Positions 16,961-24,844 of a stretch of DNA of 64,000 nt are shown here, piece after piece. Both the position numbers and the translations under genes were made by a program. The DNA is taken from NCBI GenBank assembly GCA_026645935.1, contig JAPKMP010000001.1, positions 248,001 through 312,000 of the forward strand. The letters are read 5' to 3'. The notes under the pieces are model-generated. The model ran no database searches. It was not told where the DNA came from and saw nothing but the letters and a program-made list of their open reading frames with translations. The DNA is from Candidatus Villigracilaceae bacterium. Lineage in GTDB: Bacteria > Chloroflexota > Anaerolineae > Anaerolineales > Villigracilaceae. Each line of letters opens with the position of its first letter. Position 1 is the stretch's first letter.

Positions 16961-17869
16961 TTATTTCCCGTTCTTCGAGAATGCGATCAGCTTCTCTGCC
17001 ACTTCCGCGCCGACGCGCGCTTGGGCTTCCTTTGTCGCTGCGCCAATATGCGGGGAGGCGATGACGTTATCGAGTTTGGCGAGTTTCCAGTCGGTGGGAG
17101 GCTCTTCGTTGAAGACGTCCAGCGCGGCTCCGGCGACCATTCCACTGGTCAGCGCTTCGTGAAGCGCATCTTCGTTGACAATTCCGCCGCGCGCGCAGTT
17201 GACGATGCGGACGCCATTCTTCATCTTTGCGAATTGCTCCTTGCCGATCATGTTGGCGGATTCTTTGGTCTTGGGCAGGTGTAGGCTGATGTAATCTGCC
17301 TGGGCAAGCAATTCATTGAGCGAGACGAGTTTGATTCCAGCCGGTGCTTCTTTCACATACGGGTCGTAGGCGACCACAGTCATTTCCATGGCGATGGCGC
17401 GTTTGGCAACTTCCTGGCCGATGTTGCCGATGCCGATCAGACCGAGAGTCTTGCCGCCGATCTCATCTCCGTTGAAGGCTTTCTTTTCCCATTTTTCCGC
17501 TTTCATGGTGGCGGAAGCCGCATAGAGCGAGCGCGCCAGCATGAGCATGTAGCCGATGGCGAGTTCCGCCACGGATTTGGAGTTGGCGAGCGGGGTGTTC
17601 ATCACCGCAATGCCTTTTTGCTTGGCATATTCGTGGTCGATGGTATCGAGCCCGGCGCCGCCGCGAACGATGATCTTGAGATTGGGGCAGGCATCGATTA
17701 AGTCTTTGCGGACCTTGGTGCGCGAGCGGACGACCATGCCGTCGTAATTCGGCAGTTCGACCATCAATTGTTCCGGCGTGATGTCGTCGCGGACATCCAC
17801 GGTCAACCCGGCGGCGCGCATCTGTTCGATGTATTCCTTTTCCGTTTTGTCGCAGATAATGATTTTCAT
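16961..17869 (-). CDS. serA: D-3-phosphoglycerate dehydrogenase (short form)
   Basis: SerA catalyses the first step of serine synthesis, oxidising 3-phosphoglycerate with NAD. The 302-aa protein contains VRGGAGLDTIDHEYAKQKG, the Rossmann motif LGLIGIGNIGQEVAKRA, the catalytic Arg in VNCARGGIVNEDAL, Glu in NEEPP and the catalytic His in ASPHIGAATKEAQ. It lacks the C-terminal ASB and ACT domains, so it is a type III enzyme without serine feedback through ACT. A hairpin lies in its leader at 17904-17941. It is divergent from serC, the next enzyme of the pathway. Confidence 0.95.
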   Translation of the reverse strand: MKIIICDKTEKEYIEQMRAAGLTVDVRDDITPEQLMVELPNYDGMVVRSRTKVRKDLIDACPNLKIIVRGGAGLDTIDHEYAKQKGIAVMNTPLANSKSVAELAIGYMLMLARSLYAASATMKAEKWEKKAFNGDEIGGKTLGLIGIGNIGQEVAKRAIAMEMTVVAYDPYVKEAPAGIKLVSLNELLAQADYISLHLPKTKESANMIGKEQFAKMKNGVRIVNCARGGIVNEDALHEALTSGMVAGAALDVFNEEPPTDWKLAKLDNVIASPHIGAATKEAQARVGAEVAEKLIAFSKNGK

Positions 17870-17903
17870 TGGTTGTCTCCTGATGCAAAGGCTTGAAATT
17901 AAT

Positions 17904-17941
17904 AACAGGAACCGAACCGCCGAAGCGGCGAAGTTCCTGTT
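17904..17941 (-). promoter_or_regulatory. Long hairpin in the serA leader
   Basis: AACAGGAAC pairs with GTTCCTGTT, enclosing an inner CCGC/GCGG hairpin. It is 35 bases before the serA start. The inner part (CGCCGCTTCGGCGG on the serA strand) is related to the GAAGCGGCGAAG core of the dispersed repeats. It could be an attenuator or simply a repeat; no T-box or known riboswitch motif is seen. Confidence 0.5.
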
Positions 17942-18032
17942 TGTGAATTCATGCGCAACACATCGGTCATTCTAACAATGGGAATTTTCTTTGTCAACGA
18001 TATTAATCAGGCGGGAGTAGTGCTTATTGTTC

Positions 18033-18061
18033 TTGTAGATTTGTCTGACAATATTTATAAT
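18033..18061 (+). promoter_or_regulatory. Promoter for serC
   Basis: TTGTAG (18033-18038) and a perfect TATAAT (18056-18061) are 17 bases apart, giving a leader of about 125 bases before serC. Confidence 0.65.
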
Positions 18062-18066
18062 GATTT

Positions 18067-18194
18067 GGATGGCGTTGTCTGATTTCCAAGTAAATGGATC
18101 GGTTTAGACAACTGCCATTCGAAGGAGAATCAGGCCCAAGCCTTTGGGTGAGGCGCTTTTTGTCCAATCCATTCAATAACAGGAGTTTGAATCA
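18067..18194 (+). promoter_or_regulatory. serC leader with terminator-like hairpin
   Basis: The leader contains CCCAA-GCCT-TTGGG followed by TGAGGCGCTTTTTG, a hairpin-like stretch ending in a T-run about 30 bases before the serC start. This layout resembles an attenuator. I do not recognise any known riboswitch class in the preceding bases. Confidence 0.4.
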
Positions 18195-19286
18195 ATGTCC
18201 GAGCTAAAACGAGTCCATAATTTCAATCCCGGTCCGGGTGCGCTTCCTTTGGAGGTTCTGCAGGCGGCACAGGCGGAGTTGCTCAATTTCAACAATACGG
18301 GAATGTCTGTGATGGAGATCAGCCACCGCTCGAAGGAATTCGAGGCGGTGATTCAGACCGCCGAAGCGGACCTGCGGGAGCTGCTGGGCATCCCGTCGAA
18401 TTACAAGGTGATGTTTCTACAGGGCGGCGCGACCCTGCAATTTGCGATGGCGCCGATGAACCTGCGCGCGGCGGGCGCGTCGGCCGATTACATCGTGACT
18501 GGGTCGTGGAGCAAGATCGCCTTGAAAGAGGCGAAGAAACTCGGTCCCGCGCGCGCCGCCGCGGATATGGAGTCGGAAAACTTCAACTGCCTGCCTGCAA
18601 AACTCGACCTCGACCCGAAAGCAGCGTATCTGCATTTCACATCGAATGAGACCATTCACGGCGTGGAATTCTTCAATGAGCCGGTTCCGCCCGACAGTGT
18701 GCCTTTGCTCTGCGACGTTTCATCCGATTTCATCAGCCGGCCGATCGATGTTTCAAAGTATGCGTTGATGTACGCGGGCGCGCAGAAGAATGCGGGTCCA
18801 TCCGGCGTGACGGTGGTGGTCATCCGTGACGACATGATCGCCCGTACGCCTGAGAACCTGCCGGTAATGCTCGATTACAAGATTCTCGCCGAGAGCGGGT
18901 CGCTCCATAATACACCGCCTTCGTTCGCGATCTATATGGTTGGGCTGGTCTTCAAGTGGGCGAAGAAGATCGGCGGTCTGGCGGCTGTCGAAAAACGCAA
19001 CCGCGAAAAAGCCGGCGTGGTATACGAAGCCATCGATAAAAGCGGCGGGTTCTACCGCGGACACGTCAAGCCCGAAGCGCGATCATTGATGAACATCACC
19101 TTCCGCCTGCCTAGCGAACAGCTTGAAGATGCGTTCGCAAAGGAGGCGAAGAGTGAAGGCATGATCGGCTTGAAGGGACATCGTTCCGTCGGCGGGATGC
19201 GCGCTTCGGTCTATAATGCGATGAGCATTGAAGGCGCGAATGAACTTTCGAAGTTCATGAAGGAGTTTCAGAAAAAGAATGGGTAA
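18195..19286 (+). CDS. serC: Phosphoserine aminotransferase
   Basis: SerC converts 3-phosphohydroxypyruvate and glutamate to phosphoserine using PLP. The 363-aa protein begins HNFNPGPGALPLEVLQAAQ and has TGMSVMEISHRSKEF, the glycine turn FLQGGATLQFAM, CDVSSDFISRPIDV and the PLP lysine in YAGAQKNAGPSGV. The C-terminal GLKGHRSVGGMRASVYNAMS block closes the active site. Length and motifs are complete. AGGAG precedes the start by about eight bases. A strong terminator follows. It works with the divergent serA. Confidence 0.97.
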   Translation: MSELKRVHNFNPGPGALPLEVLQAAQAELLNFNNTGMSVMEISHRSKEFEAVIQTAEADLRELLGIPSNYKVMFLQGGATLQFAMAPMNLRAAGASADYIVTGSWSKIALKEAKKLGPARAAADMESENFNCLPAKLDLDPKAAYLHFTSNETIHGVEFFNEPVPPDSVPLLCDVSSDFISRPIDVSKYALMYAGAQKNAGPSGVTVVVIRDDMIARTPENLPVMLDYKILAESGSLHNTPPSFAIYMVGLVFKWAKKIGGLAAVEKRNREKAGVVYEAIDKSGGFYRGHVKPEARSLMNITFRLPSEQLEDAFAKEAKSEGMIGLKGHRSVGGMRASVYNAMSIEGANELSKFMKEFQKKNG

Positions 19287-19320
19287 GAGCAGTGAATAGT
19301 AAATAGTGAATAGTAAATAG

Positions 19321-19356
19321 AAAGACCTTCGATTTCTAAGATCGAAGGTCTTTTTT
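19321..19356. terminator. Terminator after serC
   Basis: AAAGACCTTCGAT-TTCTAAG-ATCGAAGGTCTTTTTT is a 13-bp perfect stem with a T-run; the reverse strand also has a T-run, serving the convergent lipoprotein gene. Confidence 0.93.
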
Positions 19357-19357
19357 G

Positions 19358-19912
19358 TCAGGGGTTTTGTGTTTCGGTCAGGATCTTGTTTTCAATTGTG
19401 AAATATTTCGAAATGCCCAATGAAGGCTGTGTGGTAAATGGCTCGCCGGGGTTTCGATCTGCATAGTTGACGGTGATGATTCCATTTTCAATGCTTGAAT
19501 TTTGAGGGGCAATTCGGTCCCCCAGGAAGATGGCGTTCGTGCCTTCAACTCCAGAGGCTGTCTGCAAGGCGGCGACCACATAGAAGAAGAGGCCGCTCCC
19601 GCCGGCATCCTGCGTGAGCAGAAAAGCGACATCGTCCTTCCCGTCTCCGTTGAGGTCACCGATGGCTTCGTTGCCGAAATAGCGGGTGGTGATCTGGGTC
19701 TCCGACACCGGAGCGGATTCGACTTCAAAGAATCCATCGGTCAGCGTCACGAATTGACCTTCGATCAGATACGTGGTGTTTTTATAGTCGATCAATTGCG
19801 GCGGCTGGCTGGTTGAAGCAGGTGAAGTTTCTACCACCGGAATGGGCGCGGCAATGGATGCGCACGCGGTATGGAGAATGCTCAATGCAAGCAGATAAGG
19901 ATGATGTTTCAT
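19358..19912 (-). CDS. Lipoprotein with a DxNGDGxDD calcium-binding-like loop
   Basis: The protein is 184 aa. The signal peptide ends in the lipobox LHTAC, then a short Pro/Ser/Thr linker, then one compact domain. That domain holds GDLNGDGKDDVAFLL, the EF-hand-like calcium loop found in FG-GAP and dockerin-type repeats, and ends in NYADRNPGEPFTTQPSLGISKYF. Only one loop is present, so it is not a beta-propeller. It is likely an outer-surface protein of unknown role. The gene sits between two terminators and is transcribed alone. Confidence 0.75.
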   Translation of the reverse strand: MKHHPYLLALSILHTACASIAAPIPVVETSPASTSQPPQLIDYKNTTYLIEGQFVTLTDGFFEVESAPVSETQITTRYFGNEAIGDLNGDGKDDVAFLLTQDAGGSGLFFYVVAALQTASGVEGTNAIFLGDRIAPQNSSIENGIITVNYADRNPGEPFTTQPSLGISKYFTIENKILTETQNP

Positions 19913-19936
19913 TTTTTCTCTCGAAGTAATTAAAAT

Positions 19937-19978
19937 AAAAAGAGACAGTCGCCTTGAATGATAGACTGCCTCTTTTTT
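19937..19978. terminator. Terminator between lipoprotein genes
   Basis: AAAAGAGACAGTC pairs with GACTGCCTCTTTT with a one-base mismatch around a 13-base loop. A T-run follows on the plus strand. On the minus strand it ends the gene upstream (19983-20726). Confidence 0.75.
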
Positions 19979-19982
19979 GTTC

Positions 19983-20726
19983 TTATGGCAATGCGTGGAT
20001 GGTGAAGTAATCGAACTGGGCGGGACCGGGCTCGGAGCCGTTCGCCTGGGCGGCGGTCAGCCCGACAAATCCAGCCGACATCGGCGATTGATGCGTGCCG
20101 ATCACCTGCCAGTTCGTTCCATCCAGGCTGCTGTAACCGGTATAGGAATTTCCTTCGCGGCGGAGTCTCAAGGAAACCGTATCCGTCCCGGTGATGGGGG
20201 TGGCGAAATTTTCCCCGCCGAAAGTCCCATTTACGAAGAGGTCGAAGTAAAAACCGTCTTTCGCCGGGCAGGGACCGCAAAAGGCGCGCCCGAATTGAAC
20301 GAAGTTCGGTCCGCTCTCGTAGATCACCAGCGCGGCGATCTGGAAGTTGCCTGCGGGCGAGAAATTAACCTTTGTCTCCAATTCGTAATTTCCCTTTGGC
20401 GCGGCGCGGAGCAGGAGATTCTTTACAGTCCCATCGCCAATGTAGCCGGGCTGGGCGTACATCTCCAACCAGCCGGGGTTGTTCGTAAGGCTGTAATACT
20501 TGTCGTCTTCGTTCGTCCACGACCAACCTTCGTCAATCTTTCCTTCGAAGCCGTCGCGAAAGAGAAGCGGATCGGGCGTTGGCGAAGGTTCGGGCGTGGA
20601 TGTGGGAGGGATAGGGGTATCCGTTGGCGGCGGGAGAGGAGGTTCTGTGGGTGTGGCGACGGGTGTGTTACACGACGAAAGAACGACCGCCAGGAGGATG
20701 AATTGAAGGAACGTTTTTCTTCTCAT
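19983..20726 (-). CDS. Lipoprotein with a concanavalin-A-like (DUF1349/LamG-type) domain
   Basis: The protein is 247 aa starting at MRRKTFLQF; the ATG at 20726 lies eight bases after AAAGGA, while the longer ORF start has no signal character. The lipobox is VLSSC, followed by a Pro/Thr linker (TPTEPPLPPPTDTP). The domain begins FRDGFEGKIDEGWSW and includes FSPAGNFQIAALVIYES and SYTGYSSLDGTNWQVIG, as in DUF1349 and GH43-associated beta-jelly-roll modules. These commonly bind or act on polysaccharide. No catalytic residues can be assigned. It is an exported surface protein. Confidence 0.78.
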   Translation of the reverse strand: MRRKTFLQFILLAVVLSSCNTPVATPTEPPLPPPTDTPIPPTSTPEPSPTPDPLLFRDGFEGKIDEGWSWTNEDDKYYSLTNNPGWLEMYAQPGYIGDGTVKNLLLRAAPKGNYELETKVNFSPAGNFQIAALVIYESGPNFVQFGRAFCGPCPAKDGFYFDLFVNGTFGGENFATPITGTDTVSLRLRREGNSYTGYSSLDGTNWQVIGTHQSPMSAGFVGLTAAQANGSEPGPAQFDYFTIHALP

Positions 20727-20836
20727 GGACATTTTCCTTTTTGAATGGGCATATATGTCCATTATATGAAGCCGAAAACGAAACGACAGTGACAAATGTC
20801 CGGTATTTTTAAAGGTCCCGGGGATCTGCCTCTCTA

Positions 20837-21205
20837 TTACCCCTTCACATACGACAACTTTTCGCAGATCAATTCATCCCGAACCTTGAAGACATCCACA
20901 CCGCGCACGTGACCGTCTCCCCAGTTGTAGCGCCAGCGCATCACACAATGATTGCCGAAGCCGAAGATTTCCTCGATCTCGATGTGCGCGTTTGGCGATT
21001 CACGGAAAAATTCCTGCCAGAATTGGGTCACTGCTTCTTTCCCCGAAAAAACCGTCCCATCTGGCGCGGGAGCTGTGTTCTCGAAGACGCAATCCTCCGT
21101 CATCAACTTCATCATGCCGGGAACGTCGTGCCGGTTGAACGCCTCATTGAATTCGAGCACGACCCGCACTCCCGCCTCGACTTTCGATAATTTTGCTGGG
21201 CTCAT
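20837..21205 (-). CDS. SnoaL/NTF2-like domain protein
   Basis: The 122-aa cytosolic protein has the short NTF2-like cone fold. RVVLEFNEAFNRHDVPGMMKLMTEDCVFENTAPAPDG is the typical first helix and strand, followed by FSGKEAVTQFWQEFF and MRWRYNWGDGHVRGVDVFKVRD. SnoaL-like proteins range from isomerases and cyclases to non-enzymatic binders, so the function is open. The start ATG at 21205 is the only good one. It lies between the lipoprotein and htpG genes on the same strand with gaps of about 90-110 bases. Confidence 0.85.
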   Translation of the reverse strand: MSPAKLSKVEAGVRVVLEFNEAFNRHDVPGMMKLMTEDCVFENTAPAPDGTVFSGKEAVTQFWQEFFRESPNAHIEIEEIFGFGNHCVMRWRYNWGDGHVRGVDVFKVRDELICEKLSYVKG

Positions 21206-21291
21206 AAATTCTCCATTCGTATATTTGGCGTTCTTCCCGGACCGCGAGTCCAGGACAGACCAACACCCACAGGCGCGTATGAGAACGCGCT

Positions 21292-23148
21292 CTACTTCAT
21301 TTTTAGTGCGGCTTCGATGATTTTTTGCACGCGCGGCGTCATGCTCGATGGGTCGGGGTGCAAGCCTTCCACCAGAAGCGCGCTGTCGAAGATCTGCTCG
21401 ATGACAATGGTCTGCAATTCGGAGCCCGGTTCCAACTTGAGGAGGTTCTTCAAAATCTCGTGCGATGGATTTAGTTCAAGGACTTTTTTGGGAATCTCGT
21501 ACTCCTTGCCAAGATATTTATACACCCGTTGCAGGTCTGGATTGGAATTCGCGTCCGCATCCACCAGCCGCGCCACGGATGTGACCAGCCGATTGCTCGC
21601 GCGCACGTCTGTGACCCGCTCGCCCAATGCCTGCTTGAACTTCTCGATGAGCGAATTGAAATCGCCTTCCGGGATTTTCTCCGCTTCAGACTCCGCCCTG
21701 GGCTGATCCACCCCTTCGACCTCTGCCCCCGCGACGTTTTTCAGCTCGTAGTCCTTGAATTTGCGCAGACCCATCAACATGAACGAATCCATTGGCTCTG
21801 TCAGAAGTAGGACTTCCGTCTTGTTCACCTTGAACGCATCAAGGTGCGGACTCCGCAGTACGGATTTGGGGTCTTCGCCCACAATGTAGTAAATGACCTC
21901 CTGCCCATCCTTCATGCGCGAAGCGTATTCTTCCAGCGAAGACCAAACATCGGGCTGGAGATTCGTCTTGAACCGCAAAAGAGGCGTGATCGTCTCCGCA
22001 TCCGCCGGGCTGGCGGCAATCCCTTGTTTGAGATAAACACCGAATTCCTTCCAGAATGTGTTGTATTTCTCCGCATCCTTCTTCGCCAGCGACTCCAGTT
22101 CCTTGATGACCTGGTTGGTCAGCACCTTTTTCAACTTTGGCATCAATCCGCTCGATTGCACGGTCTCGCGCGAAACATTGAGCGGCAAATCCTCCGAATC
22201 CACGACGCCCTGCACGAAGCGCAGATACTCAGGCAGCAGGTCCTTGTTGTATTCGTCGATTAATATGTTGCGCGAGTACAACTTCAAGCCGTCATCCTTG
22301 CGAAGGGAAAAGACTCCGCGCTCGGCTTTGGCAGGGATGTACAGCAGGGCATACAATTGCACGGGCGCATCCGTGGCCAGGTGGATGTGCAGAAGCGGGT
22401 CTTCGAAATCGAGCGTCGTCTGACGGTAGAAATCCTTGTATTCCTCTTCCTTGATTTCGTTGCGAGCCGTGCGCCACAGCGACGTCTGTTTGTTTACCGG
22501 CTTTTCTTCGCTTCCAACATAAATGGGAAAGCCGATGTAATCGGAATGTTTGTGGATGATGTTCTTGACGCGATATTCCTCGGCAAATTCCGCCGCGTCC
22601 TCTTTGAGTTTTATCTCGACCCGCGTGCCGCGTTCGGTCATATCAGCCGGACTCACTTCGTATGAGTCATCTCCGGTTGCATGCCAACTCACCGCCTGCG
22701 CATCCGGGCGGAAGGACCGCGACGTGACCCGCACCCATTCAGCCACCATGAAGACCGAATAGAATCCCACCCCGAACTGACCGATCATGCCCGAGGCGTC
22801 GAGGTTCTTATCCTTTGCTGCTTCCAGAAATTTCCGCGCGCTGGATTGGGCAATCGTGCCGAGATGGTCGATGATCTCCTCGCGCGTCATGCCGATTCCC
22901 GTATCCGTGATCGTAAGCGTGCGATTGTCTTTGTCGGCTTTGATATGGATCTTTAGTTCCGCTTTGGGATCGACCACATCCTGCGTCGTCAGCATCTCGA
23001 AGCGCAGGCGGTTGATCGCATCCGAGGCGTTCGAGATCAGTTCGCGCAAAAAGACCTCGCGGTCCTTATACAGCGAATGGATGAGGATATGAAGCAGCTG
23101 CCTGGTCTCTGCCTTGAAGTTGAACTGCTGGGGGGCGGTATCCGTCAT
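21292..23148 (-). CDS. htpG: Molecular chaperone HtpG (Hsp90)
   Basis: The 618-aa bacterial Hsp90 is an ATP-dependent chaperone that works with DnaK. The N-terminal GHKL ATPase domain shows LHILIHSLYKDREVFLREL, then ELISNASDAINRLR, TDTGIGMT and IGQFGVGFYSVFMV. The middle domain has GVVDSEDLPLNVSRE, the catalytic-loop Arg region. The C-terminal dimerisation domain is complete. Start follows CAGGAGG eight bases upstream. No CIRCE or similar heat-shock operator is visible in the upstream gap. Confidence 0.98.
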   Translation of the reverse strand: MTDTAPQQFNFKAETRQLLHILIHSLYKDREVFLRELISNASDAINRLRFEMLTTQDVVDPKAELKIHIKADKDNRTLTITDTGIGMTREEIIDHLGTIAQSSARKFLEAAKDKNLDASGMIGQFGVGFYSVFMVAEWVRVTSRSFRPDAQAVSWHATGDDSYEVSPADMTERGTRVEIKLKEDAAEFAEEYRVKNIIHKHSDYIGFPIYVGSEEKPVNKQTSLWRTARNEIKEEEYKDFYRQTTLDFEDPLLHIHLATDAPVQLYALLYIPAKAERGVFSLRKDDGLKLYSRNILIDEYNKDLLPEYLRFVQGVVDSEDLPLNVSRETVQSSGLMPKLKKVLTNQVIKELESLAKKDAEKYNTFWKEFGVYLKQGIAASPADAETITPLLRFKTNLQPDVWSSLEEYASRMKDGQEVIYYIVGEDPKSVLRSPHLDAFKVNKTEVLLLTEPMDSFMLMGLRKFKDYELKNVAGAEVEGVDQPRAESEAEKIPEGDFNSLIEKFKQALGERVTDVRASNRLVTSVARLVDADANSNPDLQRVYKYLGKEYEIPKKVLELNPSHEILKNLLKLEPGSELQTIVIEQIFDSALLVEGLHPDPSSMTPRVQKIIEAALKMK

Positions 23149-23243
23149 GCCTGCCTCCTGGGGGACGAAGTTGTTTCCTTGTTATATCCGGCTTGCGTAA
23201 AAATTTCGTAAGAGAATCCGCCCATCCTGGTGACCTTTGTCAC

Positions 23244-23272
23244 TTTGGCGGGAAGGTCGTAAAGCCTATAAT
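23244..23272 (+). promoter_or_regulatory. Promoter for the CoA-binding protein gene
   Basis: TTTGGC (23244-23249) and a perfect TATAAT (23267-23272) are 17 bases apart. The 125-base leader that follows contains a hairpin, TGTCC...TGCCTGC/GCGGGCAGGACA, at about 23318-23360. Confidence 0.5.
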
Positions 23273-23397
23273 TTTTGAAGAAAACAGAAAAGACGCGTAG
23301 CGGAGGCTTTCCCTGAACTGTCCGTCCACGTGTGCCTGCAGCACAGTGCGGGCAGGACAGGCTATCGTCCGTTGTGCATGATAAAAGGAGAATACGA

Positions 23398-23889
23398 ATG
23401 TCGAAGCTCGATGGAATGGTTCAAGATTTTCTCACCCAAAAACGGATCGCGGTTGTGGGCGTTTCGGACAAACGCGAAACGGGCTGCAATCTGGCTTATC
23501 AAAGATTCAAGGATGCGGGTTACGAAGTCTTCGCGGTCAACCCGCGCATCGCCTCCTTCCAGGGCGACGCCTGTTACCCCGACCTGAAATCGATTCCGTC
23601 CAAGCCGGATGCTGTCTTCATTCTCGCCAGCCCCAAAGTGACCGACCAGGTTGTGAATCAATGCGTGGACTTGGGAATCAAGCACGTCTGGATGCACTGC
23701 ATGATGGGCACCAAGCCCGGTCTCGTCCCAAGCATGACCAGCGTCTCGCATTCGGCGGTGGATGTGTGCAAAGCCCACGGCATCGCCGTCATCCCCGGCT
23801 CGTGCCCCAACCAGTATTTGAATCCCGACGGCGGTCACAAATTGATGCGCGGACTTTGGAAATTGTTCGGCTTCATGAGCGTGAATTAG
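23398..23889 (+). CDS. CoA-binding domain protein (YccU-like)
   Basis: The 163-aa protein starts at MSKLDG (ATG at 23398 with AAAGGAG upstream); the ORF track start at 23332 is too early. It is a single Rossmann-like CoA_binding_2 domain: RIAVVGVSDKRETGCNLAYQRF, VFAVNPRIASFQGDACYPDL, then PDAVFILASPKVTDQVVNQC and a C-terminal IPGSCPNQYLNPDGGHKLMRG. Similar proteins bind CoA or nucleotides without known catalysis. Two Cys residues near HVWMHCMMGT and SCPNQ could matter for redox. It is monocistronic and its 3' end overlaps the convergent gene by 17 bases. Confidence 0.88.
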   Translation: MSKLDGMVQDFLTQKRIAVVGVSDKRETGCNLAYQRFKDAGYEVFAVNPRIASFQGDACYPDLKSIPSKPDAVFILASPKVTDQVVNQCVDLGIKHVWMHCMMGTKPGLVPSMTSVSHSAVDVCKAHGIAVIPGSCPNQYLNPDGGHKLMRGLWKLFGFMSVN

Positions 23890-24253
23890 GAAACTCCTCC
23901 TTCATCATCCGTTCAAACCCTCGTTTCGTGAGTTGACTTAACTCCTCGAACAAGCCTTTCTCGACCTTCTTGAAATTGAAGCAGGATTTTCCCTGCATGT
24001 GCTTCTTGAGTTCGGACGAGATCCCTTTCAACAGGTCGGGATACATGTAAATAGGCATGAGATAGAACGAGACGTATTTCTTTTTGATATGCGTCGATGC
24101 GAAGTACAGTTCCTTTTTCCATTTCTCGCTGTAGGGACCGTCGAGATAGTACACGTCCTTTGTGTTGCTCTTGACGGTCAGTTTTTTTGCATAGGGTTTG
24201 AGAATGGTTTTCAGGGATTCAAAGACGGCAGGGAATTCATTTTGAGCAGGCAT
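23873..24253 (-). CDS. DUF1801-like small protein
   Basis: The 126-aa cytosolic protein resembles the DUF1801 (YdhG-like) fold: FPAVFESLKTILKPYAKKLTVKSNTKDVYYLDGPYSEKW, KKELYFASTHIKKKYVSFYLMPIYMYPDL and the end pattern GKSCFNFKKVEKGLFEELSQLTKRGFERM. The SCFNFK motif is typical of the family. Function is unknown. It is convergent with the CoA-binding protein gene and the coding ends overlap by 17 bases, so the two messages are complementary at their 3' ends. Confidence 0.75.
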   Translation of the reverse strand: MPAQNEFPAVFESLKTILKPYAKKLTVKSNTKDVYYLDGPYSEKWKKELYFASTHIKKKYVSFYLMPIYMYPDLLKGISSELKKHMQGKSCFNFKKVEKGLFEELSQLTKRGFERMMKEEFPNSRS

Positions 24254-24277
24254 GAGTTTTACCTCTTCTAAAGTAGC

Positions 24278-24808
24278 TTACTGAACGACGATTTCCATAA
24301 ATACGGTATCACCGAAAAGATTCCCATACGGGTCTTGCGCCTGCCAGATGGTTTGATACGTCCCTGGCTCGGCGGGGGCGGTGAAAACGATGCGGAGGGT
24401 GACTTGCACTCCAGCGCGCGCGGGGAAGAGGGGTTGTTCTTCTGAAATGCCGAGGGTGTAGCCGCCGACCCATTTTAATTTGTAGGTTGCATCCCAGTCG
24501 CAGGTTCCATCGTTTTGGACGAGCCATTGTTTGTCGATGGCTGTGTCGGGTGAAAATGCCGTTCCGTCTTCGACGGTCAGGTCGTCGAGGAAGGTCAACT
24601 CATTTGTGCAGGGACCGAGGTCTGGAGTCAGAGTCGGCGGGAGGGTGGGTGTGGGCGTGGATGTTGGCGTTGGAGGAATCGCTGTGGGTTGAATCGCTGT
24701 CGGCGGACGGAAAGGCGTCGGCGTGGGTGGGGGGGAACAGGCAGCAGCGAAACAAAGGATAGGGGGCAGAATCAGGAATCGGCTAAGAAAGAAGCGGGGC
24801 GGCATCAT
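24278..24808 (-). CDS. Lipoprotein with an NBR1-Ig-like domain
   Basis: The protein is 176 aa from ATG 24808 (MMPPRFFLSRF). The upstream extension to 24838 runs into the recA terminator, which argues against it. The lipobox is FAAAC, followed by a long Pro/Thr linker (PPTPTSTPTPTLPPT). The globular part FSPDTAIDKQWLVQNDGTCDWDATYKL with two conserved Trp residues is the NBR1-Ig-like fold, frequent in exported Chloroflexota proteins. The end TFMEIVV-type strand (DTVFMEIVVQ) completes the beta-sandwich. The binding partner is unknown. Confidence 0.82.
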   Translation of the reverse strand: MMPPRFFLSRFLILPPILCFAAACSPPPTPTPFRPPTAIQPTAIPPTPTSTPTPTLPPTLTPDLGPCTNELTFLDDLTVEDGTAFSPDTAIDKQWLVQNDGTCDWDATYKLKWVGGYTLGISEEQPLFPARAGVQVTLRIVFTAPAEPGTYQTIWQAQDPYGNLFGDTVFMEIVVQ

Positions 24809-24811
24809 AAG

Positions 24812-24839
24812 AAAAAGTGGACACGTTTCCGTGTCCACT
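24812..24839 (-). terminator. recA terminator
   Basis: On the minus strand AGTGGACACG-GAAA-CGTGTCCACTTTTTC is a 10-bp perfect stem with a T-run, directly after the recA stop. Confidence 0.92.
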
Positions 24840-24844
24840 GTATT

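Noticed and set aside
19290-19320. Tandem AGTGAATAGTAAAT motif after serC
   Set aside because: Only two short copies before the terminator; I see no function and treat it as a simple repeat.
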